Source of the DNA: Biomphalaria glabrata
Taxonomy: Eukaryota > Mollusca > Gastropoda > Planorbidae
Assembly (NCBI RefSeq): GCF_947242115.1
Contig: NC_074728.1
Span: 310,001-374,000, forward strand
Length of the DNA stretch: 64,000 bases
Direction of reading: 5' to 3'
Positions 12,569 to 24,668 of this stretch are shown here, piece after piece (position 1 is the stretch's first letter; every line of letters starts with the position of its first letter). A program made the position numbers and the translations under genes. The notes beneath the pieces are model-generated. The model searched no databases. It saw only the letters and a program-made list of their open reading frames with translations, and was not told the DNA's origin.

Positions 12569-12835
12569 ATGTAGCGCAACCAGAAAAAAAATCTCAAGCA
12601 TAGAAGATTACTTCATAGACGGTTGTGATGGTAGACTGGCAGACGTCTGTGGCGCGGGAAGACCTGTAAGACTAAGACAGAACTGTTCGATGGGTCAACC
12701 GTACTGGACACTTCGTAAAAGTATAAATGTCAGTTGGTCGACACAGGGGAACGTGGGTGGGTGCACTATGAGCTACAACCCCAGCTCCATTTTGTTTTAT
12801 CCGCTCTAAAAACTCCAAGGGGGGGGGATAAGTAC

Positions 12836-13575
12836 CTGTGTGGTGAAGCACTTGGATTCCTAGGGTTCTCAGCAAGAATTTCTGAAGACTGGTATTTTTA
12901 ATTTCGTGATAATTATGATGCCTGTGTCTACACAACTCTAATGGGTACCTGGCATTCATAGGTCGGGGTAAAGGAGGTTGGTCGTTGTGCTGGCCACATG
13001 ACACCATCGTTAAGCGTTGGCTTTTTAAACAGACAGGGCCGGATTAAATTGCATGCAGGCCCCGGGGCAGGATTTTGTTAAGCACCATACACTTTTTCTA
13101 AAAAACTTTAAAAAGACTTATATGATTATTATGAATAACAATACCGGTACTTAAATTATATCCAAAAGGATGCCATATTTTAGAAGAAATTAATTTAATC
13201 TCATTTTAAAAACATTATTTAAAATGTATATTTTAGTTTTAAAGAGTTGGCCTACAGTCTTGATTTTGCGGATGATAAGGTTTTTGGTAGTCTCACTGCC
13301 GTAAATCCGGAGCTATATTTACATATTATTATTATTATTAAAGACTCATGAGCATGCAACAAGCGGGCACTTGTTAATCACGACAATGTTGCCAACCGAC
13401 GTAAGATTGTGGTGGCAAAAATACAAATAGAATGTTTGACCAAAAAGAAAAGTTCACACCCGTCATAATTCGGTAATATTTTTTTTTTATGATCTCACTT
13501 AAATCCGGGCATGAAAACAATAGCCTTTACATCATCTGACCTACAAATGGTGAGGTCTGAAAGGATACTTTTTAT
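12836..13575 (+). mobile_element. tRNA-derived SINE (family A), split by a MITE
   Basis: The body matches the copies at 16790 and 33308 through 'CTCTAATGGGTACCTGGCATT', 'GGTTGGTCGTTGTGCTGGCC' and 'ACATGACACC'. The 3' part resumes at about 13525 with 'ACATCATCTGACC' and 'GGTCTGAAAGGA'. The intervening 480 bases are the insertion at 13034-13513. The tRNA-like 5' part (about 12836-12890) is badly decayed. The 111-residue frame on the - strand here is a shadow. Confidence 0.7.
13034..13513. mobile_element. hAT-like MITE inserted in SINE
   Basis: Starts CAGGGCCGGATTAAATT and ends with the diverged complement TTAAATCCGGGCATG. The flanks are similar (TAAACAGA / AAAACAAT), suggesting a decayed 8-base duplication. 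It interrupts a SINE at a point defined by the intact SINE at 33308. Confidence 0.55.
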
Positions 13576-15640
13576 AATACCGGTACTAAAAACAAGGGAG
13601 AGAAAGCATGTTTGCTTTCATTGAGTAGTTCCACAAATTCAGTTTAAAAAAAAAAAAAGTCTAATTATGCTTCCTAACGAGTTTCTACATGTTTTACTTT
13701 TGTTCATTTCCCCATTATTATAACATGTAGTTGATACAAGTTTAGACCTGACCCTGAATTCTGAGATCCAGCTAGGCGCCCACAATCTCGGGGACTTTAA
13801 ACCAGTCGTGCAGACCGACCTCCGTCTCTATTTCGTAGTGTTGACTCGCACCCTCTTTTTTTCCAACACATACAAATGAAGAGATGGGGCGAGAATGGAT
13901 AAGTTGGCCTATTGCAACAGTGGGCATCTGTTCATTAACAGCACATCTATCTCTGGTCAGGTGTGTTGTGGGGTCACGGAGGTCACTGTTGTGGCAGCGA
14001 GCAGTGAGAAAAGGTTACATCATACTATATGACCAGCTGCTTGCTTCATAGTAACTTTATACATACTCATCTCTTTGCCTTTGATTCCGAAGATTGTGTG
14101 ACTAAAGATGAATGCCCCATTTAACGTGGCAAAGCAGACCCAGTTGCGACCTGCATATTTTGCCACAACTTATGCATAAAAAGCAGGTTCTCTGAGGCCT
14201 ACGTTCTTTTTTTTTTTTTCGTCGTCTGCGCCTGTCTTATCTGATGAATTACAGACGTTACTTCAAAGGAAAATTACGGCCTGTGAGAATCCAGTTATCT
14301 AGTTAATTAGTGATTTAGTATTTTCCAAGTCATTGCTTTTCCTGGCTGATTCAGACAACCCATTTCATGCTCTAATAGCACCATTGAAGAGGGAGCACTT
14401 GTACACATTTGTCCTAGCACGTGGAACAAGTAATGTGCTTTACCCTGCTGTCTTTCTGAGTATTTTATTTTGTTTTCAGAAAACTTTCAGACAATTTTTA
14501 TTGATCCAATCAAATGGAAATTGTTTGTCTAGAACTGTCTTTGTCTTTGACCACCTCAAGTAACTACTGTAACAATAACAATATAGATGCAAATACGAAC
14601 ACCATTCACACACGGAACACATACACCCTAACAACCAGCGCTTTAGAAGTTAGACTTCTATAGACTTCACAGCCAGCGTTTTCTAAATTAGACTTCTATT
14701 GACTTCACAACCAGCGTTTTAAAAGTTAGACTTGTATGGACTTCTCGATTGAGACAGATGACCTTTCGTGTTTGTAAATTATGGTACAGCTAGTGTTATG
14801 TAGTATTGCTACTTTACTTTTTAACCTTCTGAGTGATTTTGATCATTGTGTTACTCTAATCAAATGTATTCTTTTCTGGCAGTTGTTTTTCTCTGTCACC
14901 TCGATCAAAATGGCGCCTCATTTGATCTTTATAGCGCATGGGGGAGGAGGGGGGTATCTGTTACGCCATCCTTCATTACGCTTAATTTAAAGATTGCATT
15001 TGGCATGCAATCATTCCAATACACAATACTCATATATAATATAATAATTTTGGGATTAATTTCCAATTGAATGAATAATACGTGAGGTAGATTTAGCAAA
15101 TTTTATAACTAAGTGCTTAAAAAAAATAATTCCATTAGGAAAATAAGAGTTTAGATCTCAACAGTAGAAAGGTGGAAGAAATTGGTGTTAATATAAAGGC
15201 CTATAGGTCTGTGATTTGTCTCAATTTTGAAAGAAAAAAATATATATCACGAGATTTTTTAATTAGGAATCACTAAGTGCGCAAACAATTCCCGAAATTC
15301 GCAAAGTAGGCCTACTTGAATTTTATCTAGTGATCTTTATCTTCGCACATTTTAAGAATTTTTAATTGAAGTAGAGCGAGAGAGAGTGTGTGTGTATCTA
15401 TGATGCAGATATTCTGCTCTATGACAAAGTTCGTTGGTTATAGAGAGAAACATTTTAAGCTTCAATTTTTACCGATTAAAAAAAAACATCTTATTATTCA
15501 CTATTCACTGTGCAGAGATAACGAACGATCTGTAGATGACAGCTCTTTTATTTTTATTACGAACATGTAATGCTAATTTTAAAAAGATCAACAACGTCAT
15601 AAACATAGTCAATATTTGATGAAATGGTTATTAATTATTT
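13576..15640. other. Non-coding stretch with dispersed-repeat fragments
   Basis: Contains repeat pieces at 14250-14480 and 14780-14870, which match 50290-50560 and in part 59495-59640. It also holds a copy of the TTATTGATCCAATC family (14495-14735) whose end is tandemly reiterated: 'AACCAGCG.TTT...TTAGACTT' occurs three times at 14630-14735. No gene recognised. Confidence 0.5.
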
Positions 15641-15651
15641 ACGATGGGGGA

Positions 15652-15835
15652 TTATTTACGAGGATGGTCGTGCGGTATGCGCGCTGGACTGTCGTTCGCG
15701 ATGGTCCCGGGTTCAAACCCAGCCCGCTCCCCTCTCCCGTCGCCCTGAGGATGGTTTAGACTAGGAAGTAAATTATCTTCAACTCTGAATGAACATCCGA
15801 AACATGTAAAACATTTTACAAACAAACATAATAAT
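15652..15835 (+). mobile_element. tRNA-derived SINE (family B)
   Basis: Begins with a pol III A-box-like 'GGTCGTGCGGTATGCGCGC' and a B-box-like 'GGTTCAAACCC'. It continues into a tRNA-unrelated body ('GACTAGGAAGTAAATTATC', 'GAACATCCGAAACATG') and ends in an A/CAAA-rich tail. A second copy is at 28610-28790. Not a tRNA gene: the cloverleaf 3' half is absent and the body is shared between copies. Confidence 0.8.
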
Positions 15836-15861
15836 TTAGTGATCCTTTGTCGGCACATCTG

Positions 15862-15960
15862 GGAAGCGTGGTCGAGAGACTAAGAACGCTTGAACTTAAC
15901 TTTGCTTGGCTACCTATAAAAGGGGCTCGAGGTTCGACACCCGACTCGAGCAGTTAACAA
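15862..15960 (+). mobile_element. tRNA-derived SINE (family C), head
   Basis: 'GGGAAGCGTGGTCGAGAGAC' followed by 'GGTTCGACACCCGACTCG', a tRNA-Ser/Leu-like A box and B box. The same head is at 17428-17525. It lies 25 bases downstream of a family B SINE. The 3' boundary is unclear. Confidence 0.7.
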
Positions 15961-16207
15961 ACAAAAATGTAGGCTCAAGGCGCTGTGATAACATTACAAA
16001 CATAAACAGGAGAGCTAAAATGACAAACTAATCTAAATAAAAAGTTTTAAACAGATATGTCTTATTAATGTTCTTCTTGAATTTAGTGTAGCATGTCTGT
16101 CTGAGATCAATGGGGAGTGAGTTCCAAACCTTTGATCCGTGCACAGAAATTGCCCGCAGACCGTAGCTTGTGAGGAAGTTATAGTTCTAACATGTGTTGC
16201 CTATAGG

Positions 16208-16220
16208 TAAATCCGGCCCT
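16208..16220. mobile_element. Isolated hAT-type end (AAATCCGGCCCTG)
   Basis: Complement of the CAGGGCCGGATT end found at 13034. No matching left end with a compatible 8-base flank was found nearby, so it is either a truncated copy or chance. Confidence 0.3.
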
Positions 16221-16787
16221 GGTATAATACTAAGTTTAATTTGATGTAGGCCCCCCAACCTAAGACAAAGGTAACGGTAGTCGCGAGATTGTACTTTAAA
16301 TCCTAATTATTTCAAATAAAAGTGTCTCCAGGGCTACTAACTCTGATCAAACTTCAATTTTGTATTGTTTATATTTCTCTCTTTTGGATGACGAGTTTGC
16401 CGACCACTGGTTAGTATATTGTGTGTATGTGTATAGATCTATGTCCCTTGTGTCTAATCTTCGGTTCCAGGTATGTTTGCAGTGTCTTCTAGATCTAATT
16501 TAAATTTAGTAATGCCATCTTATTATCTAGTCAATTTTTACTTGCTTTGGCAACTAACTCTTTATCAACTTTATGGTAATTCTTTCATAGATTAAATAAC
16601 TTTTATAACATGATTAATAAATTTAATTTATGTCTAGATTCTAGAGATGTATAGGCTTTAACTATAGACTATAATATAGATTATAGATATAGATCTAGAC
16701 TATTCACTCTTATAGGGAATATAGGCCTTTAAGATAAAGTAAATTTGCTTACGTCACGATAACCGGCTCATCTAGATCTAGATATAT

Positions 16788-16985
16788 GTGGAGGCGCGGT
16801 GGCTGAGCGGTAAAGCGCTTGGCTTCTGCACCTGGGGTCCCGGGTTCGAATCCCTGTGAAGGCTGGGATTTTTATATCGTGATCCTTGGGTGCCTCTGAA
16901 TCCACCCATCTCTAATGGGTACCTGACATTAGTTGGGGAAAAGTAAAGGCGGTTGGTCGTTGTGCTGGCCACATGACACCCACAG
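16788..16985 (+). mobile_element. tRNA-derived SINE (family A)
   Basis: A clear tRNA-like head with A box (GTGGCTGAGCGGTAAAGC) and B box (GGTTCGAATCC), then a body shared with 33308 and 48140 ('CTCTAATGGGTACCTGACAT', 'GTTGGTCGTTGTGCTGGCC'). It stops at the ACATGACACCC point and lacks the 3' third seen in the copy at 33308. The 64-residue frame on the - strand is a shadow. Confidence 0.85.
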
Positions 16986-17218
16986 AATCAGATTATATAT
17001 ATTTAGAGAGAGAGAATTCTAGATCTAGTAAACATCTAACTATTGTTGTGTTATTGTTACCTGTATCAAGTGTATCCTAGGCCTAGTCTTACTTTGTACT
17101 TATCATATTTGTGAAAAGAAAATGAGGCCTTAATAATTTTAGGTCTTAAGTTGTTCATTTGTGTTGAAATATGCATTGACAACTTGGTCTGCATAGCCAT
17201 GTGAAATACTGCAGGCCT

Positions 17219-17395
17219 ACTCATCCATAATCTTTGTATTAAAGATGGTGTCACTCATCCATAATCTTTGTATTAAAGATGGTGTCACTCATCCATAATC
17301 TTTGTATTAAAGATGGTGTCACTCATCCATAATCTTTGTATTAAAGAGTGTCTGCTTATCCATAACCATCACAGTCCTTTGTATTAAAGATGGTG
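17219..17395 (+). repeat. 34-base tandem repeat, about 3.7 copies plus a degenerate copy
   Basis: Unit 'TCATCCATAATCTTTGTATT' + 'AAAGATGGTGTCAC', in near-identical copies at 17221, 17255, 17289 and 17323 (the last partial). A diverged copy ends near 17395. Confidence 0.9.
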
Positions 17396-17427
17396 CCTTT
17401 CTTTCTGCTAGAAATGTAACAGATCTA

Positions 17428-17575
17428 GTGGGAAGCGTGGTCGAGAGGCTAAGTGCGCTTGAACTTGGCTTGTCTTGACTACCTAAAAGGGGGCTCGAGG
17501 TTCGACACCCGACTCGGGCTCTGAGCATGATATAGGCATGAAAGTAGCGCTATATAAAAAATTATATTTTAAACA
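17428..17575 (+). mobile_element. tRNA-derived SINE (family C)
   Basis: Head 'GGGAAGCGTGGTCGAGAGGC' with B-box-like 'GGTTCGACACC', ending in 'AGTAGCGCTATATAAAAAA'. It is more complete than the copy at 15862 and lies shortly after the 34-base tandem repeat. Confidence 0.75.
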
Positions 17576-18120
17576 GGAGTGTTGTAATAAATAGTTTTTA
17601 ACTTTTTTTTTTCAGATCAAAACACAGATCTCTTCTTTGTAATATAAAAAGGGAACATCATACAAATTGCTAGAAATTATTACCTCTGAGAAGCAGACAG
17701 TAAATAAAAATGCTAAAAAAATTGGTGTATCAATAATTCTTTAAGGCAAGTAGTCATTGACAAAGGTAGAATTTAACAATTTTGAATTTAATGTCATTGT
17801 CATAAAATTTTCCTAATAACCAAGGGCAAGCTATTAAACCACTGATTTAGCAAAGCAAATATCTGTAAGTTTCATTCTTTTTTTTTTTGTGTTGCTTTAT
17901 CTTTTGTGTTATTGCATGCAAATTGAGCATGTTTTTAATTGAAATTATTTAAAGAATAATTATGTTAATTAATAGCTCATTTAGCTTCATATAGTTTTTA
18001 TAGATCTAGTTTTAATAGTTAAATTGAAATTTTATCTTCAAAAAAACTTATCAAATCTGATTTCATAGTCCAATGTTTTATATATTCATTATCATAATTA
18101 AATTTTGGAACATTTTCAGA

Positions 18121-19522
18121 TCATGAAGATGTAGACCAGCATGATGAAGATGTAGACCAGCATGATGAAGATGTAGACCAGCATGATGAAGATGTAGACC
18201 AACATGACGAAAAGGTAGACATGTACATGTAGACCAACATGAAGATGTAGACCAACATGAAGATGTAGACCAACATGAAGATGTAGACCAACATGAAGAT
18301 GTAGACCTACATGAAGATGTAGACCAACATGAAGATGTAGATCAACATGAAGATGTAGACCAACATGAAGATGTAGACCAACATGAAGATGTAGACCAAC
18401 ATGAAGATGTAGATCAACATGAAGATGTAGACCAACATGAAGATGTAGACCTACATGAAGATGTAGATCAACATGAAGATGTAGACCAACATGAAGATGT
18501 AGACCAACATGAAGATGTAGACCAACATGATGAAAAGGTAGACATGTACATGTAGACCAGCATGAAGATGTAGACCAACATGAAGATATAGACCATTATG
18601 AAGATGTAGACCAGCATGAAGATGTAGACCAACATGAAGATGTAGACCAACATGAAGATATAGACCATTATGAAGATGTAGACCAGCATGAAGATGTAGA
18701 CCAACATGAAGATGTAGACCAACATGAAGATGTAGACCAACATGAAGATGTAGACCAACATGATGAAAAGGTAGACATGTACATGTAGACCAGCATGATG
18801 ATGATGTAGACCAACATGATGATGATGTAGACCAACATGAAGATGTAGAACAGCATGATGAAGATGTAGACCAACATGAAGATGTAGACCAACATGAAGA
18901 TGTAGACCAACATGATGAAAATGTAGACATGTACATGTAGACCAGCATGAAGATGTAGACCAACATGAAGATGTAGACCAACATGAAGATACAGACCAAC
19001 ATGAAGATGTAGACCAACATGAAGATGAAGACCAACATGAAGATGTAGACCAACATGAAGATGTAGACCAACATGAAGATGAAGACCAACATGATGAAAA
19101 GGTAGACATGTACATGTAGACCAGCATGATGAAGATGTAGACCAACATGAAGATACAGACCAGCATGATGAAGATGTAGACCAACATGAAGATGTAGACC
19201 AACATGAAGATGTAGACCAACATGATGAAAAGGTAGACATGTACATGTAGACCAGCATGAAGATGTAGACCAACATGAAGATGTAGACCAACATGAAGAT
19301 ACAGACCAACATGAAGATGTAGACCAACATGAAGATGAAGACCAACATGAAGATGTAGACCAACATGAAGATGTAGACCAACATGAAGATGTAGACCAAC
19401 ATGAAGATGAAGACCAACATGATGAAAAGGTAGACATGTACATGTAGACCAGCATGATGAAGATGTAGACCAACATGAAGATACAGACCAGCATGATGAA
19501 GATGTAGACCAACATGAAGATA
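18121..19522 (+). repeat. Higher-order minisatellite (18-base unit AACATGAAGATGTAGACC)
   Basis: About 1.4 kb of 18-base units AACATGAAGATGTAGACC with 21-base variants (AGCATGATGAAGATGTAGACC type). It is punctuated seven times by a longer segment containing 'AAAGGTAGACATGTACATGT' (about 18207, 18533, 18767, 18915, 19096, 19232, 19430). One + frame reads DVDQHE repeatedly but meets a stop in every punctuating segment. All three - frames are open only because the unit has no stop on that strand, which gives spurious frames of 250-354 residues. No flanking exon structure supports a protein. Confidence 0.92.
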
Positions 19523-20307
19523 TTTAAAAGTTAAAAATTACATATTTCAATGTTCAAAACTTGTAGATAAATGGATAAACTTTCAAATAATGAAATAAAA
19601 AAAGTTCGATTTTTAAATTTTAAATATCGATATTTTGCTCCCTAGTGGTGGTCCTCCTCCCCTTAGATAGAGACTCCTCCGAATCCACACATGCTGTTCT
19701 GGCTAGTATCTTGGGTGTTATGCAAATCCACTACTATTTCATCAACTATTGTACATTAGCCAAAGAACATTACAATTAATAAGATGAACGTACTCAAGAC
19801 TTTCTACTACTATAAATGATGCATTCATTAACACTTGGGATGCCTGTCTTGTCTACTTATCCGTCGTTATTTAAATATCTCTAATTCTAATCAACCATGT
19901 TCTAAGCTATCGCCACATCGTTCTTCCTTGTTCGCCTATTCTCCTGCGTTATTCGTCTGTCTGACTACGTCACTGTCACTCCTTTAACCGTCGCTAAAAA
20001 CAATACACAATATAATCTACCAAAGCTAACATACTCTCTAACTCAACTAGGACACAACAATGCCACGTAATTTAGGAGACAATATTACTTTCCAAAGACA
20101 TATCAGTGAAAACGTTCATTCTACAGGCTTATAGCTGGTTAGCCTATGCAATAATTAATTAGTGTAAATATCTTTTAACTAGTATTACACACCGACCCGT
20201 GACTGTCTATTTATGCCGGAACATTCTCTCCTTTTAAACTTCTAATAAACTGGACGCATTTCAACCATCCACCTATTTTTGGCAGTCAATACCAGTATCT
20301 GTTACAC
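19523..20307. other. Non-coding stretch, nothing recognised
   Basis: No open frame, repeat family or splice-bounded exon recognised between the minisatellite and the hAT element. Confidence 0.5.
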
Positions 20308-20813
20308 CAGTGATGCCCAACCTAATTCGACCTGCGGGCCATTTTATTTCCGACACTCGCGTCGCTGGCCACAAAAAAAAAAGTAAAAAAAGAAATGAAA
20401 TTGACCTGAAACTATTTGATTAGAAACCAGTGTATCTAGTACTTACATTCATCTATAGCACATTTGAAGTTTATCCCTTTTTTTTTAACAAGAATGCCGG
20501 AATATTTGTTTCATAATGCCGACTTTATGGTGTTAGTTTAAATAGCTAAACTTTTTGTATAAAACAAATATGTAAGCGTATTATCATGTTCCGAAAAAAA
20601 AAAAGGGAAGTTCACCTTTTCTGGTAGATTTTACATACAGAGTCCCATTTCATAAAAGAACAATTGACATGATAGCAACCAATCAGATAAAAAGTGAGGG
20701 CCATAGTGTAGGTAGAGATACATTTCTGCACTTTATGTCAACTTTTCGGCGGGCCGGATGGAACCAGGTCGCGGGCCGAATCTGGCCCGCGGGCCGTATT
20801 TTGGGCATCTTTG
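20308..20813. mobile_element. Non-autonomous hAT element, 506 bp
   Basis: Ends CAGTGATGCCCAACC / complement of CAAAGATGCCCAAAA, with GC-rich subterminal GCGGGCC blocks on both sides. It is bounded by an exact 8-base target duplication TGTTACAC (20300-20307 and 20814-20821). No transposase remains. Confidence 0.88.
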
Positions 20814-20821
20814 TGTTACAC

Positions 20822-23800
20822 TGAACCGGAACGGATCGCTATCATTCTCTTTCCTTTCTTCTCTCTCTCTCTGGAACCCACTTTTATTTTCACCCCCAGC
20901 ATTGATCACTGACCTAGACTTTTGACTTGCAATGGAACAACTCGATTGTAGTAACCTAAGCTAAGACCAAAACGTTATTGCAAGTGAAAACAAAAAGTCC
21001 GATATCGAGTTGGCAGATGTGAACAACACATACCACCGCGGGATCATAGTGACCTTAAGTTACACAATTTCAAGACGACGACATAACTTGTGCATAGCTT
21101 GTTAAAGTAAGAGCCACACAGAATTAAAATGGAATTAAATCTAATGATGATTTGATGTGATAAATGCATGTAAATTATTAATTAATGACAGATTTCATGG
21201 ACACACTCAAAGTTAAAATGTTACAATCTCATTTCAAGTGCAAGAGATAAAAAGGTCTATTTCTGATGCCCAATCTTCTTTTTTCAGCTTGGGAGCCATA
21301 TAAATCTTTATTATGACTGAACTTACTGGTGCAGGTCTTCGCCAGTGATGGCTCCTCATGTCGGCTAAGTTCTACAATTTGTCGCTGATGCGTAGGCTCT
21401 ATTCTGTGAGCACGAATTCTTGTGTATGTGTGTGTGTGTGCACGCAATTTGGTGACCCCTCTTGGTTGCTAAGTGTTTGATGACGTCCTTCTTTTTCCCG
21501 TCTTTGGGGCTTGGTGCTGAACTTCGTTGTTTAACTGCTCGCCTCGGCTCGTCGCTGTGTAAATAATTCAGTCCGTTTGTAAGAACTGCTAGGTGCTGGT
21601 TCAGAGAGCCAGAGTGGAAATATCGCTCGGCTAGCAATGTTGGGGCTTGGCCGACAGGCGACGTAATACGTGTCCATGTTAATTAAGGGATAGTATTACT
21701 GAGATACGCACGACCCGCACGTGTACTATAAATGATATGAATGTGTGTTGCAATCTCTTGTCACATTATTTACAGATCATTCTTCACTTTGAACAGTCGT
21801 CGTATTAAGTGTTCAGTGGAATCTTTCTGCTCCTCATTCATTCATAACTAATTCAACATTATCCTTTTGTCTTCCTCATGGAACATATGGCCTCAGTAAA
21901 ATTACGCCCTCTCCAAGGTCTCTTGTTTAGCTGTTAGCAGCAAAGCAGTTTGGTCGGGGGGTCATTGTGAGTCAAAATATTTACACGGAATCCTGACATA
22001 TACCGCGAACAAATACCAAGAGCGGAGTTGCTATGCTATATTCGTCAATTTTAAAGCGATACCCTCCACCCCCCCTTTTTTTTTTCAAACTCGTCTTGTC
22101 ATTGTTTTAACTGCATTCTTACTTCAAGCCACATTTTCCCCACAACGGCCAGCAAACACTTTAACCCATTCGCCGGAAAATGGCTCTTATCGTGAATTGC
22201 TCGGTAGCACATAATATCGCCGCTCGTATTTTCTTGTTGCTATAAAAATTCCCCAAATCTCCGATTTATGAACCTAGAAATCTTTTCCTTGCGGCCTGAA
22301 CCAAGAAAAACCTAGACACCTGTCTTTTTTTTTTTAAGTTTTGTTTCATATTGTCGTTAAATGTTTTGCACCTTAGAGACACACTTTCTTCGCAAATCTA
22401 AAACGTCGGGTCAACACACACATGCTAAGAGCAGGGTTCCACTTGAGTGGCTAAGAAGACTGCCCACAAAGCCGATGAAAGTTAACTGTTACATTTGATG
22501 TCAAGGACACAAGGCTGGAGCGAAAATTTCCGAAACTTAAAGTAGTTGACAACTGATTGTTTAACTTATTGGAAACGTAATTACCACAGTCTACGGAATC
22601 AAAACCACGAAGATTGACACGTCCGAATGTTCAAAAAGAAATGTAGATTGTAGGCCTACAGAGTTGACTATTTTAAATTGGGATTCATTCCTTCTTTATC
22701 AAACAAGAGGTTGCCTAAGTGGCTTTTTAAGACGATATGAAACCAATTACGTTGGAGGATCATTTGAGATGATGTTACCCTGATAAAAAAATAAAGGTTT
22801 GAAAAAAAAAAAGATTCTCAAAGAAAAAGTTCAAAATAGACTCACAACATCTCTCTTCAACATGAGACAGAGAGAGAATATGACGGTTTGTGAGCGTCTT
22901 ACAAGATTTGTTTACTTATAGCCTAATAGCGAAAACATTAAAGATAAAACACTGATTTTACCTACTGTTAAAGTAGTTTTAAAAACTTGTTTTAACACAA
23001 ACCTAAATTTGATAGTATTAAATGAATTTATTTAAGCAACAATACAGTTTAAGGGCACATTAGTGGTGTGAGTTATAACATTAAAAGCCTATAATGTAAT
23101 TCTTTGCAAACGAGATAAACAGTTTGGGATTAGCGGCCTCGCAGGCTCTGGCAGGATGTAGCGCTGTGTGCAGCTAACTGCCAAAAGGTCACCGGCTTGA
23201 CGAAACATTTCCCATGTTTGGGTAGGCCTATATCTGCAAGGCAGCAGAAGTTTGAATTCAGTTTTCCTTCTGCTAGGTGGGTAGCAAGCTCAGGCTAATG
23301 AGACCCTCCCGCCCAACGCTTACTGATTCAGATGACAGTTTCTCACCTTCGCCCCTTCTACTGATTGTGAAAATAGTTCCGCGAACCCAATATTTGAGCC
23401 AGACTTGAAATATGAAATACACGAGAAACTGCTCCTTGCGAAAACTTTTACTGTGGTACTTAAGGACCAATTAATTAATTAATTAATTAATCAATTAATT
23501 AATATTTAATGATTGAAGGACTACTTCATAGTACAACAAATTCCTTTATGAAACATAATATCCGTAGCAACGGATGATGAACCTGCGACAAACAACAACA
23601 CACGTTTCCAACATGCTTGGAGGTTCCAGTAATACATATCAATTGTTATTTTGGTTTATTTTAATTTGAATTGTATCAATATAAAAGATATACTAACTAG
23701 CGTTAAATTACGTATTTACCCTTCGACTTACAACTGTTAGAAATTACTAATAAAAAATGTTGTTGGTGAATTGCAAAATTGCAGTATAAGTTAAGCAGGG

Positions 23801-24668
23801 AGTCTACCGAAAACCAGAAAACATGGCAAGGGGTCTACGAGACAAAAAAAGTTTGGGAACCACTGATCTAGGTTAAGCCGGATTGAACGGCTCCTTCGAC
23901 ACGGAGGTCATGGATTGAACACGCTAAGCCAGTGGTCTTGTCAGTTCAGCAACTCTTACAAGCCTTACGGTGTTAGAAGACCCCGACCACTTCCGGGGCG
24001 CTGCACAGCAGGCGACCTAATTATACTAGTCTTAGTCTTAGAATGGCCAAACAGTATATTTCTAAAGCTGCTGATATATCAAACTTTCGTTCGATAACGC
24101 ACCGAGACACAGGACACATTGCGGCTGTTGCCTTTGTACGGTAGAAATCCAACGTGAAAATATTCAGATGCATATTTACGTCATTTTGTCCTACGCTGTA
24201 TGGCCTCTCTTACGTCATCGTGTCTCAGCTCACTGTCACTATTTCCATTACACTCTTGCTCTTCTTCAAATGTCAGCTTACGCTTCAAATATTTATCCAT
24301 AATCTAACGGTTAGATGGGCGTGCGAAAAACAATGTAACAAACACGAAATACTACTGTCAATGTTAAACGTAATAATTAATCATAACATGTGAGCGATTA
24401 ATAACAAGACTGATATCTGTGTGTTGTGGAGTCTACTTCTTTGAATGGCGATGTAAAGCAGAGATGCTGATAGAACGATTGATTCGTTTGTAAAATAATC
24501 TAATACTCATGCGCAAAATATAATTCTACCACAGGACTGTTATTAATCATTATTGTTTTGCCACGCTGCGTCAACAATTGTCATAGAATAATTCGTAATA
24601 GACATATTAAACAGTAGCGAGGGACCAGTTGATTATTATTCAAAATATCTGGTCGGATTAAACTAGCT
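20822..24668. other. Non-coding stretch with minor repeats
   Basis: Includes a TTAA microsatellite (about 23470-23503) and a repeat piece at 23130-23320 that resembles 48660-48860. At about 23790-23866 a probable right end of another hAT MITE ends TTTGGGAACCACTG. The 90-residue - frame at 21365-21637 is unrecognised and has no homology I can name. No gene called. Confidence 0.4.

Noticed and set aside
12672-13007. 111-residue frame on the - strand
   Set aside because: It is the complement of a decayed SINE body shared with other copies.
15652-15730. A functional tRNA gene at SINE heads (also 15862, 16790, 17428, 28610, 33308)
   Set aside because: A and B boxes are present, but the 3' half of a cloverleaf is missing and the downstream body repeats between copies, so these are SINEs.
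13034-16220. A single 3.2-kb hAT element using the ends at 13034 and 16220
   Set aside because: The 8-base flanks do not match, and a nearer, better placed right end at 13513 restores the SINE.
18121-18235. DVDQHE acidic repeat protein on the + strand
   Set aside because: The frame meets a stop in each of the seven punctuating segments, and no flanking exon structure was found.
18451-19515. Long open frames (250-354 residues) on the - strand with His/Leu- or Ser/Cys/Trp-rich repeats
   Set aside because: They are present in all three frames at once because the minisatellite unit lacks stops on that strand. There is no splice, start or family support.
21365-21637. 90-residue - strand frame as a gene
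   Set aside because: No recognised motif, no upstream or downstream exon support, and partly overlaps a TG repeat in another frame.
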